Source: Casimicrobium huifangae
Lineage (GTDB): Bacteria > Pseudomonadota > Gammaproteobacteria > Burkholderiales > Casimicrobiaceae
Assembly: GCF_009746125.1 (NCBI RefSeq)
Contig: NZ_CP041352.1
Coordinates: 2,526,436-2,590,435, forward strand
Reading direction: 5' to 3'
Length of the DNA: 64,000 nt
This document shows, in pieces, positions 8,289 through 17,026 of the stretch; the first letter of the stretch is position 1, and every line of letters begins with the position of its first letter. A program made the translations under genes and the position numbers. The notes beneath the pieces are model-generated. The model worked only from the letters and a program-made list of their open reading frames with translations. It did not search any database and was not told the DNA's origin.

Positions 8289-9299
8289 ATGATCATGTCC
8301 GCACTTCACACCATCACGGCGCCCAACGTGAAACGGATCGCCCGCACACTCGCCGCAGCCAGCGTCGGGCTGCTCGCCTCGCTCGCCGCTACGGCAGCGT
8401 TGGCGCAGGCCTACCCCGCCAAACCGATCAAACTGATCAACAACTTCCCGCCGGGCGGCCCGTCTGACTTTCTCGCGCGCACGGTCGGCGAATACATCAC
8501 CGCGAGCAGCAAGCAACCGGTGATCATCGACAACCGCGCTGGCGCCGGCGGCAACCTTGGCGCCGAAGTGGTGGCCAAAAGCCCCGCGGATGGCTACACC
8601 GTCCTGTTCGGCATCGACACCACGCTCACGGTCAATCCGCATCTATACGCCACGCTGCCGTTCAAGCCGGACGACCTGGAGCCGGTCATCATCATGGCCT
8701 CGTCCGGGCTGCTGCTGGGTGTGCATCCCGGCACCGGCTTCAAGTCGTTGAAGGAGTTGATCGCAGCCGCCCCGAAAAAGCCGCTCAGCTTCTCCAGCGG
8801 CGGCAGCGGCAGCCCTGGCCACCTTGCGGTCGCGCTATTCAACGAGGCAACCGGCGGCAACGTGCAGCACGTGCCGTACAAAGGCAACACGCCTGCCGTG
8901 ACCGCAGTGCTCTCGGGTGAAGTGGAAGGCGGCGTGCTGGCAACTCCCGGCATGCTGCCGCACGTAAAGGCTGGCAAGATCACCGCGCTCGCCGTCACCA
9001 GCCGACAGCGCGCGCGTGGCGCGCCGGACGTGCCAACCGTCGGCGAACTCGGCGTCAATGACCTGCAGCTCGAAGTGCTCTATGCCACCTGGGTGCCGAA
9101 AGGCACGCCCCGCCCGGTGGTGCAGTACCTGCAGAAAGCCATCGCCGATGCGCTCAACCGCCCGCAGGTGCAAAGCCAGTTCGCCACGCTGGAGATGTTC
9201 TACGACGGCGCGACAGGCGCTGACGCCGCGAAACGCCTTGCCGACAGCTCGGCCCGCTACGCCCGTGTCATCAAGAAGACCGGCATGAAGGTCGATTGA
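8289..9299 (+). CDS. Bug family (TctC-type) periplasmic solute-binding receptor
   Basis: About 336 residues from ATG 8289 (a second ATG lies at 8295). The signal peptide has a long n-region and ends near ALAQ. The mature protein begins AYPAKPIKLINNFPPGGPSDFLART and contains DNRAGAGGNLGAEVVAKS, SSGGSGSPGHLA and HVPYKGNTPAV, all Bug-family landmarks. Its TGA stop overlaps the ATG of the sulfatase gene (TGATG at 9297-9301), which shows translational coupling. The two adjacent receptors are clearly diverged, so they probably bind different ligands or are used under different conditions. Confidence 0.93.
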   Translation: MIMSALHTITAPNVKRIARTLAAASVGLLASLAATAALAQAYPAKPIKLINNFPPGGPSDFLARTVGEYITASSKQPVIIDNRAGAGGNLGAEVVAKSPADGYTVLFGIDTTLTVNPHLYATLPFKPDDLEPVIIMASSGLLLGVHPGTGFKSLKELIAAAPKKPLSFSSGGSGSPGHLAVALFNEATGGNVQHVPYKGNTPAVTAVLSGEVEGGVLATPGMLPHVKAGKITALAVTSRQRARGAPDVPTVGELGVNDLQLEVLYATWVPKGTPRPVVQYLQKAIADALNRPQVQSQFATLEMFYDGATGADAAKRLADSSARYARVIKKTGMKVD

Positions 9300-10630
9300 T
9301 GAGCACGACCCGCCCCAACATCATCTTCATCGTGGCCGATGATCTCGGCTTCGCCGATCTCGGCTGCTACGGTGGCCGCGACGCTGCCTTCGGCCGCGTA
9401 TCACCGGTTATCGACCAGCTTGCCGCCGACGGCCTGCGCTTCACGCAGGGCTACAGCAACTCGCCCGTGTGTTCGCCCACCCGCTTCGCGCTGATGACCG
9501 CCCGCTACCAGTACCGCCTGCGCGGTGGCGCCGACGAGCCTATCAACAGCCGCAGCAAGGGCAGCACCGTGCTCGGCCTGCCGCCGGACGTGCCCACGCT
9601 GCCGGGCATGCTGCGTGAGGCCGGTTACCACACCGCGCTGATCGGCAAGTGGCATCTCGGCTATCCGCCGCATTTCAGTCCGCTGCGCTCAGGCTACGAC
9701 GAGTTCTTCGGCCCGATGTCAGGCGGCGTGGACTACTTCACCCATTGCAGCACGACCGGGGCGCATGATCTTTACGTCGGCGAGGAAGAAGCGCAGCAAG
9801 AGGGCTACCTCACTGACCTCATCTCCCAGCGCTCGGCGGACTATGTGCGCCGCATGGCCGACGACGCGCGCGGCGGCAAGCCGTTCTTCCTGAGCATGCA
9901 CTACACGGCGCCGCACTGGCCGTGGGAGTCGCGGCACGACGCTGCGATTGCAGCTGACGTGCGCAGCAACCTCTTCCACCTCGACGGCGGCAACATTGAG
10001 ACCTATCGCCGCATGATCCACCACATGGACGAAGGCATCGGCTGGGTGGTGGACGCGCTGCGCAAGGAGCAACTGCTCGACAACACGTTGATCGTCTTCA
10101 CCAGCGACAACGGTGGCGAGCGCTTCTCCGACAACTGGCCGCTGGTCGGCGGCAAGATGGATCTCACCGAGGGCGGTATCCGCGTGCCGTGGATCGCGCA
10201 CTGGCCGGCAGTGATCGCCAGCGGTGGCGTGACCGAGCAGCAATGCATGACGATGGACTGGTCCGCCACGATGCTCCAGCTCGGTAGCGCGCAGCCACCC
10301 ACCGATCACGCGCTAGACGGGATTTCACTCGAAGGCGTGCTGCGCGACGCTCAACACCGCTTCGATCGCCCACTCTACTGGCGCATGAAGCATCGCGGCC
10401 AGCGCGCGCTACGCGTCGGCAACTGGAAGTATCTCCGGGTCGACGGTCACGACTACCTCTTCGACCTGAGCCAGGACGAACGCGAACGCGCCAACCGCGC
10501 CAAACGCGAACCCGACCGCCTCGCCGCAATGCGTGCGCAGTGGGAGGCTTGGGACGCCACGGTGCCGGTCATCCCAGAGGATGCGACGGTGAGTTTGGGG
10601 TATGGGGTGGCGGACATGCCGCAGCGATAG
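9299..10630 (+). CDS. Sulfatase (arylsulfatase-type, formylglycine-dependent)
   Basis: 443 residues. ATG 9299 is preferred to the TTG at 9296. The N-terminus NIIFIVADDLG carries the metal-binding Asp pair (residues 14-15), and SPVCSPTR gives the CxPTR formylglycine motif with Cys58. GKWHLGY, HYTAPHWPW and FTSDNGGE supply the remaining metal and sulfate ligands. There is no signal peptide, so the enzyme should be cytoplasmic. It would hydrolyse a sulfate ester and needs a formylglycine-generating activity that is not encoded in the window. Coupling to two Bug receptors suggests uptake and desulfation of an organic sulfate. The substrate is unknown. Confidence 0.92.
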   Translation: MSTTRPNIIFIVADDLGFADLGCYGGRDAAFGRVSPVIDQLAADGLRFTQGYSNSPVCSPTRFALMTARYQYRLRGGADEPINSRSKGSTVLGLPPDVPTLPGMLREAGYHTALIGKWHLGYPPHFSPLRSGYDEFFGPMSGGVDYFTHCSTTGAHDLYVGEEEAQQEGYLTDLISQRSADYVRRMADDARGGKPFFLSMHYTAPHWPWESRHDAAIAADVRSNLFHLDGGNIETYRRMIHHMDEGIGWVVDALRKEQLLDNTLIVFTSDNGGERFSDNWPLVGGKMDLTEGGIRVPWIAHWPAVIASGGVTEQQCMTMDWSATMLQLGSAQPPTDHALDGISLEGVLRDAQHRFDRPLYWRMKHRGQRALRVGNWKYLRVDGHDYLFDLSQDERERANRAKREPDRLAAMRAQWEAWDATVPVIPEDATVSLGYGVADMPQR

Positions 10631-10682
10631 AGACCGATACAGCATCTTCAGATCGTGAAATCGCGTCCAGGATTCGACGTGC

Positions 10683-10705
10683 CGTCATTCCCGCGAAGGC
10701 GGGAA
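10683..10705. repeat. REP-like inverted repeat (TTCCCGC-GAAG-GCGGGAA)
   Basis: A short palindrome of the CGTCATTCCCGCGAAGGCGGGAA type lies between the sulfatase and the toxin-antitoxin genes. Repeats of this kind are widespread between genes in betaproteobacteria. It could also act as a weak transcription barrier after the sulfatase. Only one copy was seen in this window. Confidence 0.6.
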
Positions 10706-10761
10706 GCGAGACCTCAGCCCTGATCGCAATCGGAATCGGTCTCGTATCGTTCGCTACAAAT

Positions 10762-10790
10762 ATTACGTAAAATACGTATTTATATGTAAT
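10762..10790 (+). promoter_or_regulatory. AT-rich palindromic operator/promoter of the toxin-antitoxin pair
   Basis: A sharply AT-rich island contains the perfect 10-bp palindrome AATACGTATT (10771-10780), flanked by ATTAC (10762-10766) and GTAAT (10786-10790). It lies 18 bp before the antitoxin ATG. Type II toxin-antitoxin operons are usually repressed by the antitoxin bound to such a palindrome. That it does so here is inferred. Confidence 0.5.
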
Positions 10791-10807
10791 TTGCTAGGAC
10801 AGCATCC

Positions 10808-11065
10808 ATGCAAGGCATCACCGCCACTTTGCTTGCGCGCAACACCAGCGCAGTCCTGGATCAAGTCGTTCGTGAGCGTCAACCGATCCTGATCGAACGC
10901 GGCCGTACGGTGATCGCGCGCCTTTCTCCTGAAGCGGGCACGATGACGGCCGCGCAGGCGCTCGCCAATTTCCGCGCGCCTGTCCTGAGCGCACGCGAAG
11001 GGCGCGCGTGGCTGAGAGACAGTCGCCTGAACGCTAACGAAAGCCTGCGTGATCCGTGGGAGTAA
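10808..11065 (+). CDS. Type II antitoxin (Phd/VapB-like)
   Basis: 85 residues. The N-terminal half (ITATLLARNTSAVLDQVV, QPILIERGRTVIARLSPE) looks like a Phd/YefM or VapB DNA-binding and dimerisation domain. The C-terminal half would be the toxin-wrapping segment. It overlaps the start of the PIN toxin by 10 bases, the usual antitoxin-first arrangement. The exact antitoxin superfamily is not certain from sequence alone. Confidence 0.8.
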   Translation: MQGITATLLARNTSAVLDQVVRERQPILIERGRTVIARLSPEAGTMTAAQALANFRAPVLSAREGRAWLRDSRLNANESLRDPWE

Positions 11066-11460
11066 TTCTCGATACTTGTGTATGGGTCGCGATCGCATCT
11101 GGCACGCTGGCGCGTGAGAACGTCATCGCGCGGGCCGGCGACGCGCCCGTGTTCACTTCCGTCATTTCGCTCGGCGAGCTCAGCTTCGGCGTGCACGCGT
11201 GCCTCGACCCTGCAGAGCGTGCCCGCCGCGCCGCCGTGCTGCGACAAATCGAGTTGCGACCGACACTCGACGTCACGGCGCAAACTGCCGCTGCGTACGG
11301 TCTGCTATGCGCTTCGGTCAAAGCGGCTGGTCGTTCGCCTCGTCCGCGAATGAACGATTTGTGGATTGCCGCTCAAGCCATCGAGAATGGCCACACGCTA
11401 ATGACGTTCAATGAGCGTGACTTTGCTGACTTGCCTGGCCTGAGCGTCGTAGTCCCTTAA
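11056..11460 (+). CDS. vapC: PIN-domain toxin (VapC-like ribonuclease)
   Basis: 134 residues from a GTG start within the end of the antitoxin gene. PIN acidic residues are visible: LDTCVW (Asp6), a central SLGELSFG Glu, NDLWIAAQA and the C-terminal FNERDF. VapC toxins are Mg-dependent endoribonucleases that cut tRNA or rRNA and are held inactive by the partner encoded just upstream. All expected acidic positions are present, so the toxin looks intact. The RNA target cannot be predicted. Confidence 0.88.
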   Translation: MGVILDTCVWVAIASGTLARENVIARAGDAPVFTSVISLGELSFGVHACLDPAERARRAAVLRQIELRPTLDVTAQTAAAYGLLCASVKAAGRSPRPRMNDLWIAAQAIENGHTLMTFNERDFADLPGLSVVVP

Positions 11461-11624
11461 CGACGCTTACGTCGCCGCACTTCGGTTGACTAAGCATAGT
11501 TTGAGCACAGGCGCAGCGCAGCAACGCCGATGGTGCCGCGCGACACAAAGCGGAATAGACGCGAGACATCGTAGGGCGGGGCGCCTGCGATCCCGCCGAA
11601 TGCGGCAAAGAGTTGGCAGACTCG

Positions 11625-13058
11625 CTAAAACGGACTATCCCCACCAAACTTCGGCCCGGCCGATTTGACTGACTGGATGGCGCCGCCCGGCATATAGGAA
11701 TCCGTGGCGGCGTAGTTTTCGAAGCGGGTGAACTCGCCGCGGAAGGTGAGGTTGACGGTGCCGATCGGGCCGTTACGCTGCTTGCCGATGATGATTTCGG
11801 CAATGCCCTTTTGCGCGGACTCCTGGTTGTAGACCTCGTCGCGATAGATGAAGAGGATCACGTCGGCGTCCTGCTCGATGGCGCCGGATTCGCGCAGATC
11901 GCTCATCACCGGGCGCTTGTTCGGGCGCTGTTCCAGCGAGCGGTTCAACTGCGACAGCGCAATCACCGGCACATGCAACTCTTTCGCCAGCGCCTTCAGC
12001 GAGCGCGAGATTTCCGAGATTTCGGTGGCGCGGTTTTCGCCGCCGCTGGCGCTCTGCATGAGCTGGATGTAGTCGATGATGATCAGGCCGAGCCCGCCGA
12101 CCTGCCGCGCCAGCCGGCGCGCGCGGGCGCGTAGCTCGAACGGGTTCAAGGCCGGCGTTTCGTCGATATACATCGGGCTGGCGTCAAGCTGCGACAGCGC
12201 ATCGGTGAAGCGCTGCCAGTCGCCCTCAGACAGCCGGCCCGTACGGAGCACGTGCTGGTCGAGCTTGCCGACCGAGCCGATCAGACGCATCGCCAATTGC
12301 AAGGCGCCCATTTCCATCGAGAACACCGCAACCGGCTTCTTGAGCTTCACCGCGACGTGTTCGCCGATGTTGAGCGAGAACGCTGTCTTGCCCATCGACG
12401 GACGGCCGGCCACGATGATCAGGTCGCCGCCCTGCAGGCCCGCGGTCATGCGGTCCAGGTCGGTGTAGCCAGTGGCGGTGCCGGTCACGTCGCTGGGGTT
12501 GTCGCGACGGTAAAGCTCTTCCACGCGATCAATCGCCTGTGCGGCGAGGTCCGACAGTGAAAAGAAATTCTGCTTGCTGCGGTCGCCTGATTCGGCGATT
12601 TCGAAGACCTTGCCTTCCGCCTCGTCGAGCAACTGCTCGCTGGTCTTGCCCATCGGGTTGAAGGCGGCTTCGGCAATGTCGGTGGCAACCCCGGCCAGGC
12701 GGCGCATCACCGAACGGTCGCGCACGATCTCGGCGTAACGGCGGATGTTGGCGGCCGTCGGCACGGCGTTGGCGATGGCCCCGATGTAGGCGAGACCGCC
12801 GACGTAGTCCAGTTTTCCGGCAGCGCGCAGGCTCTCCGACACGGTCACCGCGTCGGCCGGGTGGCTGTCCACTGCCAGGCGGTTAATGTGCTCGTAGATC
12901 AGCCGGTGGCCCTCGTTGTAGAAGTCCTCCGACTTCAGCAGATCCGCTACCTTGTCGATAGCGTTGTTGTCGATGATCAACGCGCCGAGCACCGATTGCT
13001 CGGCTTCGATCGAATGCGGAGGGGTGCGGAGCGCCTGTACGTCGGAATCGAGAGCCAT
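11625..13058 (-). CDS. dnaB: Replicative DNA helicase DnaB
   Basis: 477 residues from ATG 13058 (MALDSDVQALRTPPHSIEAEQSV). The upstream in-frame extension to 13160 has no family similarity. The N-terminal DnaG-interacting domain (PPHSIEAEQSVLGALI) is followed by a RecA-type core with Walker A GRPSMGKTAF, DYIQLMQ (Walker B), SLKALAKEL and the DnaB finger region LRESGAIEQDADV. It is the hexameric 5'-3' helicase of the replication fork. It is a housekeeping gene, separate in function from the respiratory operon upstream of it on the same strand. Confidence 0.97.
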   Translation of the reverse strand: MALDSDVQALRTPPHSIEAEQSVLGALIIDNNAIDKVADLLKSEDFYNEGHRLIYEHINRLAVDSHPADAVTVSESLRAAGKLDYVGGLAYIGAIANAVPTAANIRRYAEIVRDRSVMRRLAGVATDIAEAAFNPMGKTSEQLLDEAEGKVFEIAESGDRSKQNFFSLSDLAAQAIDRVEELYRRDNPSDVTGTATGYTDLDRMTAGLQGGDLIIVAGRPSMGKTAFSLNIGEHVAVKLKKPVAVFSMEMGALQLAMRLIGSVGKLDQHVLRTGRLSEGDWQRFTDALSQLDASPMYIDETPALNPFELRARARRLARQVGGLGLIIIDYIQLMQSASGGENRATEISEISRSLKALAKELHVPVIALSQLNRSLEQRPNKRPVMSDLRESGAIEQDADVILFIYRDEVYNQESAQKGIAEIIIGKQRNGPIGTVNLTFRGEFTRFENYAATDSYMPGGAIQSVKSAGPKFGGDSPF

Positions 13059-13107
13059 TCGACCGATTCTATCGGCGCCGGCGCCCTCGGCCGGCGTGCG
13101 ACGAGCG

Positions 13108-15051
13108 CTATGGGTGTGCGGGCGGTCGCGTGACGTGTTCGGCGCCCGAAAGTGCGGCACGCGCAGGCACGAACGCGTCCGAGAAGCATGCGTCGGCGCT
13201 CAGCCCGTGCGCCAGGAATTCTGGTACCGCTGCATCAACCATACGGACGGAGCCGCACACGTAAAGTTCATAACCAGCCAGACTCGGAAAATCAGTCAGC
13301 ATGGCTTCATGCACCAGACCGATCCGGCCCGCCCACTGATCCGCCGCAACCGGTTCGGACACAACAGGACTGAAATGGAAATTGGCATGTTGCCGCTCCC
13401 AGTCTCGCACGATGTCAAGCAGGTAGAAGTCGGCCGGTTGGCGCACACCCCAGTACAGCCACATGGGCCGCTGGACACCACGCAGGAACGCATCCTCAAG
13501 AATGCTCTTGACCGGCGCAAATCCCGTCGCACCCGCCACCATGAGAATGGGTGCGTCACTCTCAGACAGAGTGAAGCTTCCCAGCGGCCCTTCAAAGCGC
13601 AACGAGTCACCCACCTTCATCTGGTCAAAGACATGGCCAGTGAAGCGACCACCGACGATGCGGCGGACATGCAGCTCAATCACGTCGGCGCGTTGCGGCG
13701 GGTTTGCGAACGAGAATGCACGTCGCTGACCATCATCGAGCAGGATGTTGATGTACTGACCAGCCTTGAACGGCACACTCTGCCCATCAGTTGTAGCAAG
13801 CAGCAATCGCATCACATCTGGCGCGAGTGGCTCCATTGCCTCCACACGCGCAGAGTGCACGCCACTGGCAGCCGGTGCCAGCAGCGTTGCGGTGTCATCC
13901 AGTTCAATCTCAACGTCCGTCAGGGGCGTGGCGCAGCACAGCAGCGCTCGTCCGCTGTTGCGAGCGGCGGCCGGGAGCACGCGTTCCTGATAGAGGCCAT
14001 GATCGACTCTGCCATCCAGGACGGTACACACGCAGACGCCACAACCGCCGTTGCGGCATTCGAAGGGCAAGGCAAGTCCTTCGCGCAATCCGGCGTCGAG
14101 CAATGTCTCGCCCGGCCGCACGGCGATCTTCCGGGTGCTACCAGCTATTCTCAGGTGAACCGGCCCTGCTCCGGCTCGCACCGGTCGTCGACGCAGCCAC
14201 GGCAACACGGCGAGCAGCACACTGCTCCCGATGACCAGCGTCCACACGTAACGGGCTGGCAGGCGTTCAATCAGGGGCAACAAGGGCAACAAGAACCAAT
14301 CGAGATCGACGTTTGCAACCGCCCGCTCAAGCGCAGCTGGCCCCTGCTGGCTGACCACTGGTGCGAACATGGCCAGCACCAGTAGCGCCAGCAGAAGCCC
14401 TACGATGATCGGCCGTGGCGGCGCAGTCTTCGCCTTTGGTACCCGCTGCACATGTACCCACATCAACAGCAACACCAGCAGTGAAATGCCGATATGCATG
14501 AACGCCAGCAACGAGAAGAACCGGTCGTTGATGCTGCTGGGGTACATGACATTGCGGATCAGCGTCCCACCAAGGCCGGGTAGCCAGTCCAGCCATTCGA
14601 ACGACGTGACGATCACGAATTGCGCCAGACGGTCCCACGGCAGCATGTAGCCGTTGACGCCGGCCACATAGACCAGCCAGAGCAGCATTAGCCCTGTCAG
14701 CCACGAGAAAGCACGGAACCCGCTGAAACGGTCGAACGCGAAGTGGCGCACCAGATGCAGCAGCATGGTCAACACGAATGCATCGGACGCGTAACGATGA
14801 ATGCTGCGGAGCACGCCACCCGCGTACCACTGCCGGTTTGTCAACGCTTGAACCGAGAGATACGCGTCAGCGACACCAGTGCCGAAGAAGGCATACAGAT
14901 AGACGCCGCTGCCCGCCACAATCCAGAATAGAAAGAAGCTGATCGCCCCCAGATGGTAGAAAGGGTTAAGCCGATCACCAAAGAAGGCGTTGAAACGCGC
15001 CTCTACGGCCATGAAAGCCGCTTGCAGCGCGCGCTGCACCAATGCAATCAC
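13108..15051 (-). CDS. Cytochrome b - [2Fe-2S] ferredoxin - FAD/NAD(P) oxidoreductase fusion
   Basis: About 647 residues from GTG 15051, just after the upstream stop at 15057. Residues 1-290 are a cytochrome b/b6-type membrane domain with His85/His99 and His186/His200 as bis-heme ligands (both x13 spacing). Residues about 297-385 are a plant-type ferredoxin (Cys332, 337, 340 and a Cys at 372/373). Residues about 395-640 are a ferredoxin-NADP reductase module with RAFSF (FAD), GATGFAP and YVCGSVRMVD (nicotinamide). One chain could therefore carry electrons between NAD(P)H and membrane b hemes. It is the last gene of the overlapping operon. I know no characterised enzyme with this exact domain order. 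The direction of electron flow is inferred. Confidence 0.88.
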   Translation of the reverse strand: MIALVQRALQAAFMAVEARFNAFFGDRLNPFYHLGAISFFLFWIVAGSGVYLYAFFGTGVADAYLSVQALTNRQWYAGGVLRSIHRYASDAFVLTMLLHLVRHFAFDRFSGFRAFSWLTGLMLLWLVYVAGVNGYMLPWDRLAQFVIVTSFEWLDWLPGLGGTLIRNVMYPSSINDRFFSLLAFMHIGISLLVLLLMWVHVQRVPKAKTAPPRPIIVGLLLALLVLAMFAPVVSQQGPAALERAVANVDLDWFLLPLLPLIERLPARYVWTLVIGSSVLLAVLPWLRRRPVRAGAGPVHLRIAGSTRKIAVRPGETLLDAGLREGLALPFECRNGGCGVCVCTVLDGRVDHGLYQERVLPAAARNSGRALLCCATPLTDVEIELDDTATLLAPAASGVHSARVEAMEPLAPDVMRLLLATTDGQSVPFKAGQYINILLDDGQRRAFSFANPPQRADVIELHVRRIVGGRFTGHVFDQMKVGDSLRFEGPLGSFTLSESDAPILMVAGATGFAPVKSILEDAFLRGVQRPMWLYWGVRQPADFYLLDIVRDWERQHANFHFSPVVSEPVAADQWAGRIGLVHEAMLTDFPSLAGYELYVCGSVRMVDAAVPEFLAHGLSADACFSDAFVPARAALSGAEHVTRPPAHP

Positions 15052-15056
15052 CTTGT

Positions 15057-16502
15057 CTAGGCTCCCTGGCGCGCGCACTCGGGCTGCGCCAGTATCGCGC
15101 GGAGCACGATGACCACGAACAGCATGCCTCCGATGATCGCCAGCAGTCCGCCGAGCCCCATCAAGCCCATCCCTGCTGTCTCGCCGGCCGTTCGTAGCAC
15201 CTGGTCGGCGCCGGCAACCTTGCGCTGCACGCCATAGCCACCCGACCACACCAGCCCGATGATGTGCAGCAATTGCCCCAGACCGTAGATGTAGGGCTGC
15301 GCCACCGCCAGCCGGCCGCGAACAGTGCGATAGCCAAGTTGCGGCAGCAGGTGGTAGACCAGCCCCATGAACGCGAGTGTCACACCGACGATGCAGCCGT
15401 GATAGTGCGCCGGAATTTTCACGTTGTTGCCGTGGATCAGCGCACCGATGATGCCGCCCGACGCAAACAGCAACATGGAGGCGATCAGGGAGGCGCGCAC
15501 GGGTTTGGCTGCGGCATCTGGCGCACGACTTCGCAGTAATCCCTCAACCACAGCAAGTGTGATGGGAACAATCGCGAGCCCACCACCCAGTCGCATCGCC
15601 CATGTATGCAGGTTGCGATGCTCAACCGTGGCGATGTCGTACGCCAGATAGGCGTAGGGCGTCACGAACACAGCGATCAGGGCCAGCGCAAACATCAGGA
15701 CTGCAAGCCGCGGCGACAGCAGTGTAGGGGCGCCGGAGGCAGACCCGAGCCACAACCAGCAAACCAGCATCAGCAGCGTCCACACAAACTGCAGCGCGTG
15801 GCCACCGCCCCAGAACAGAATTTCGTAGTAAGCCTTGCCCACCAGCGAATGCGGCAGCACGAGATAAGACCAGACAAAGGCAAGCAGCGCGACGGCGGAG
15901 GCCACTGCCGCCGCACTGATGCCAAAACGCAGTGCCGCGTGGCCGTCGATCAGCGCCCCCGTGGCCGGCGCTGCCAACAAGGCCCGCAACACCAGCAGGC
16001 CGGCACCCGCTGCTACTGCGATCAACCCGGCAAGGAAGATTCGGTTGTCCAGCACCGGAATGTAATTCGCCATTACCGGTTGCGGGTCACTGGTAAAGGC
16101 GGCGGCAGCCATGGCGACAGTGCCGAAACAAGTGAGCACCATAGCCACCCAGCCCAACGCGACTGAGGCGTGGCGTCCACTAATGCTCCACATCAAACCG
16201 GCGATGGCAATAAACCACACCAGCACTGACAGATCCACGTGCACGACCAGCGCCGTGCGGAAGAAGTCAACGCCGGGCAGCAGCCCATTCACAACAGGCG
16301 TGCGCGACAGTACGAGCAGTATTGAAAACAAACCGGAGCCGGCAATCGCCAGCAAACCAAGCCATAGCCAAGCGCGCGCCATCGTTCGGCGGCTGTCCAG
16401 TGGCACCGGCAAGCTGTAGGTTGTGCGGGCGGTCCGGGCGGTTACGCTATGGCGTCGCGGCGCGCCAACGTCGTTGAGTGGCGGGTGGGCAATCGTACTC
16501 AT
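15057..16502 (-). CDS. Divergent heme-copper oxidase subunit I-like membrane protein
   Basis: 481 residues with about 12 hydrophobic segments. Heme-copper landmarks are a TM2 His in VVHVDLSVLVWF, a TM6 FWGGGHALQFVW (copper-type His but no Tyr four residues on), and a late AHYHG with a His-x-His pair for the two hemes. The usual adjacent copper His-His pair is not present as HH. EHRNLHTWA lies at about the right place. It may be a degenerate or NO-reductase-like member, or a heme protein working with the two cytochrome b proteins. It overlaps the preceding gene by 4 bases (ATGA). Confidence 0.75.
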   Translation of the reverse strand: MSTIAHPPLNDVGAPRRHSVTARTARTTYSLPVPLDSRRTMARAWLWLGLLAIAGSGLFSILLVLSRTPVVNGLLPGVDFFRTALVVHVDLSVLVWFIAIAGLMWSISGRHASVALGWVAMVLTCFGTVAMAAAAFTSDPQPVMANYIPVLDNRIFLAGLIAVAAGAGLLVLRALLAAPATGALIDGHAALRFGISAAAVASAVALLAFVWSYLVLPHSLVGKAYYEILFWGGGHALQFVWTLLMLVCWLWLGSASGAPTLLSPRLAVLMFALALIAVFVTPYAYLAYDIATVEHRNLHTWAMRLGGGLAIVPITLAVVEGLLRSRAPDAAAKPVRASLIASMLLFASGGIIGALIHGNNVKIPAHYHGCIVGVTLAFMGLVYHLLPQLGYRTVRGRLAVAQPYIYGLGQLLHIIGLVWSGGYGVQRKVAGADQVLRTAGETAGMGLMGLGGLLAIIGGMLFVVIVLRAILAQPECARQGA

Positions 16503-17026
16503 TGCAGGGTAATGCCGCCTTTCGCGGAATCAAAGTCGATAACCAGAATCTGGGTGGGCGCAAGGGTCACGGTGGCATCGCGTACATGCGCGAATCCCGA
16601 AACGCGGGCATCGTCGGCGAGGCGGACCTGCAATCGATGCTGGCCGGCCGGTACCTCAAGTCGGTGATACACGGAGGCGGCACCGTCGCGCGAGATTCCA
16701 CTTGGCAATGCCACGTGGCGATAGGCCAGCGCGCCGTCAACGTCAAGTTCCACGGTTACCGGCGAGCGTTCGCGCGGGCAACGCACCGGCGCCCGCATGT
16801 TCGGTGGCAACTTGGCGAGTTCGGCAGCACTCGTTTGATGGCAGTCGGACACTGGCTTGCCGTGGTGGCTGAAACTCAGCTTGACCAGTGCCCGATCGGG
16901 CGCCAGCGCCTGATATGACGGCCAACGGGAAAAGACGCCGATGAAGGCGATAAACAGGCCGTAGAAAAAGATTTGCCCGGCAATTGAGCGCACGCTGGTC
17001 GCTTCCCTTTTTTGGCTGCTGCTCAT
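16499..17026 (-). CDS. Small membrane-anchored protein of the respiratory operon, function unknown
   Basis: 175 residues: one N-terminal transmembrane segment (IFFYGLFIAFIGVFSRW, about residues 19-35), then a soluble domain with two Cys (DCHQ, VRCPRE) that should face the periplasm. No family is recognised with confidence. The start overlaps the upstream stop and the stop overlaps the next start (ATGA in both cases), so it is made with the two large electron-transfer proteins on either side. A structural or assembly subunit is the simplest guess. Confidence 0.75.
   Translation of the reverse strand: MSSSQKREATSVRSIAGQIFFYGLFIAFIGVFSRWPSYQALAPDRALVKLSFSHHGKPVSDCHQTSAAELAKLPPNMRAPVRCPRERSPVTVELDVDGALAYRHVALPSGISRDGAASVYHRLEVPAGQHRLQVRLADDARVSGFAHVRDATVTLAPTQILVIDFDSAKGGITLQ

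Noticed and set aside
12952-14385. 477-codon plus-strand open frame
   Set aside because: It runs antisense across the dnaB start and the cytochrome b/FNR fusion. Product composition is random-like (His/Gln/Arg-rich).
15057-15249. Longer N-terminus for the cytochrome b/FNR fusion (start at 15249)
   Set aside because: The extension lies inside the preceding gene, is Arg/Gly-rich without similarity, and GTG 15051 directly after the upstream stop fits the operon spacing.
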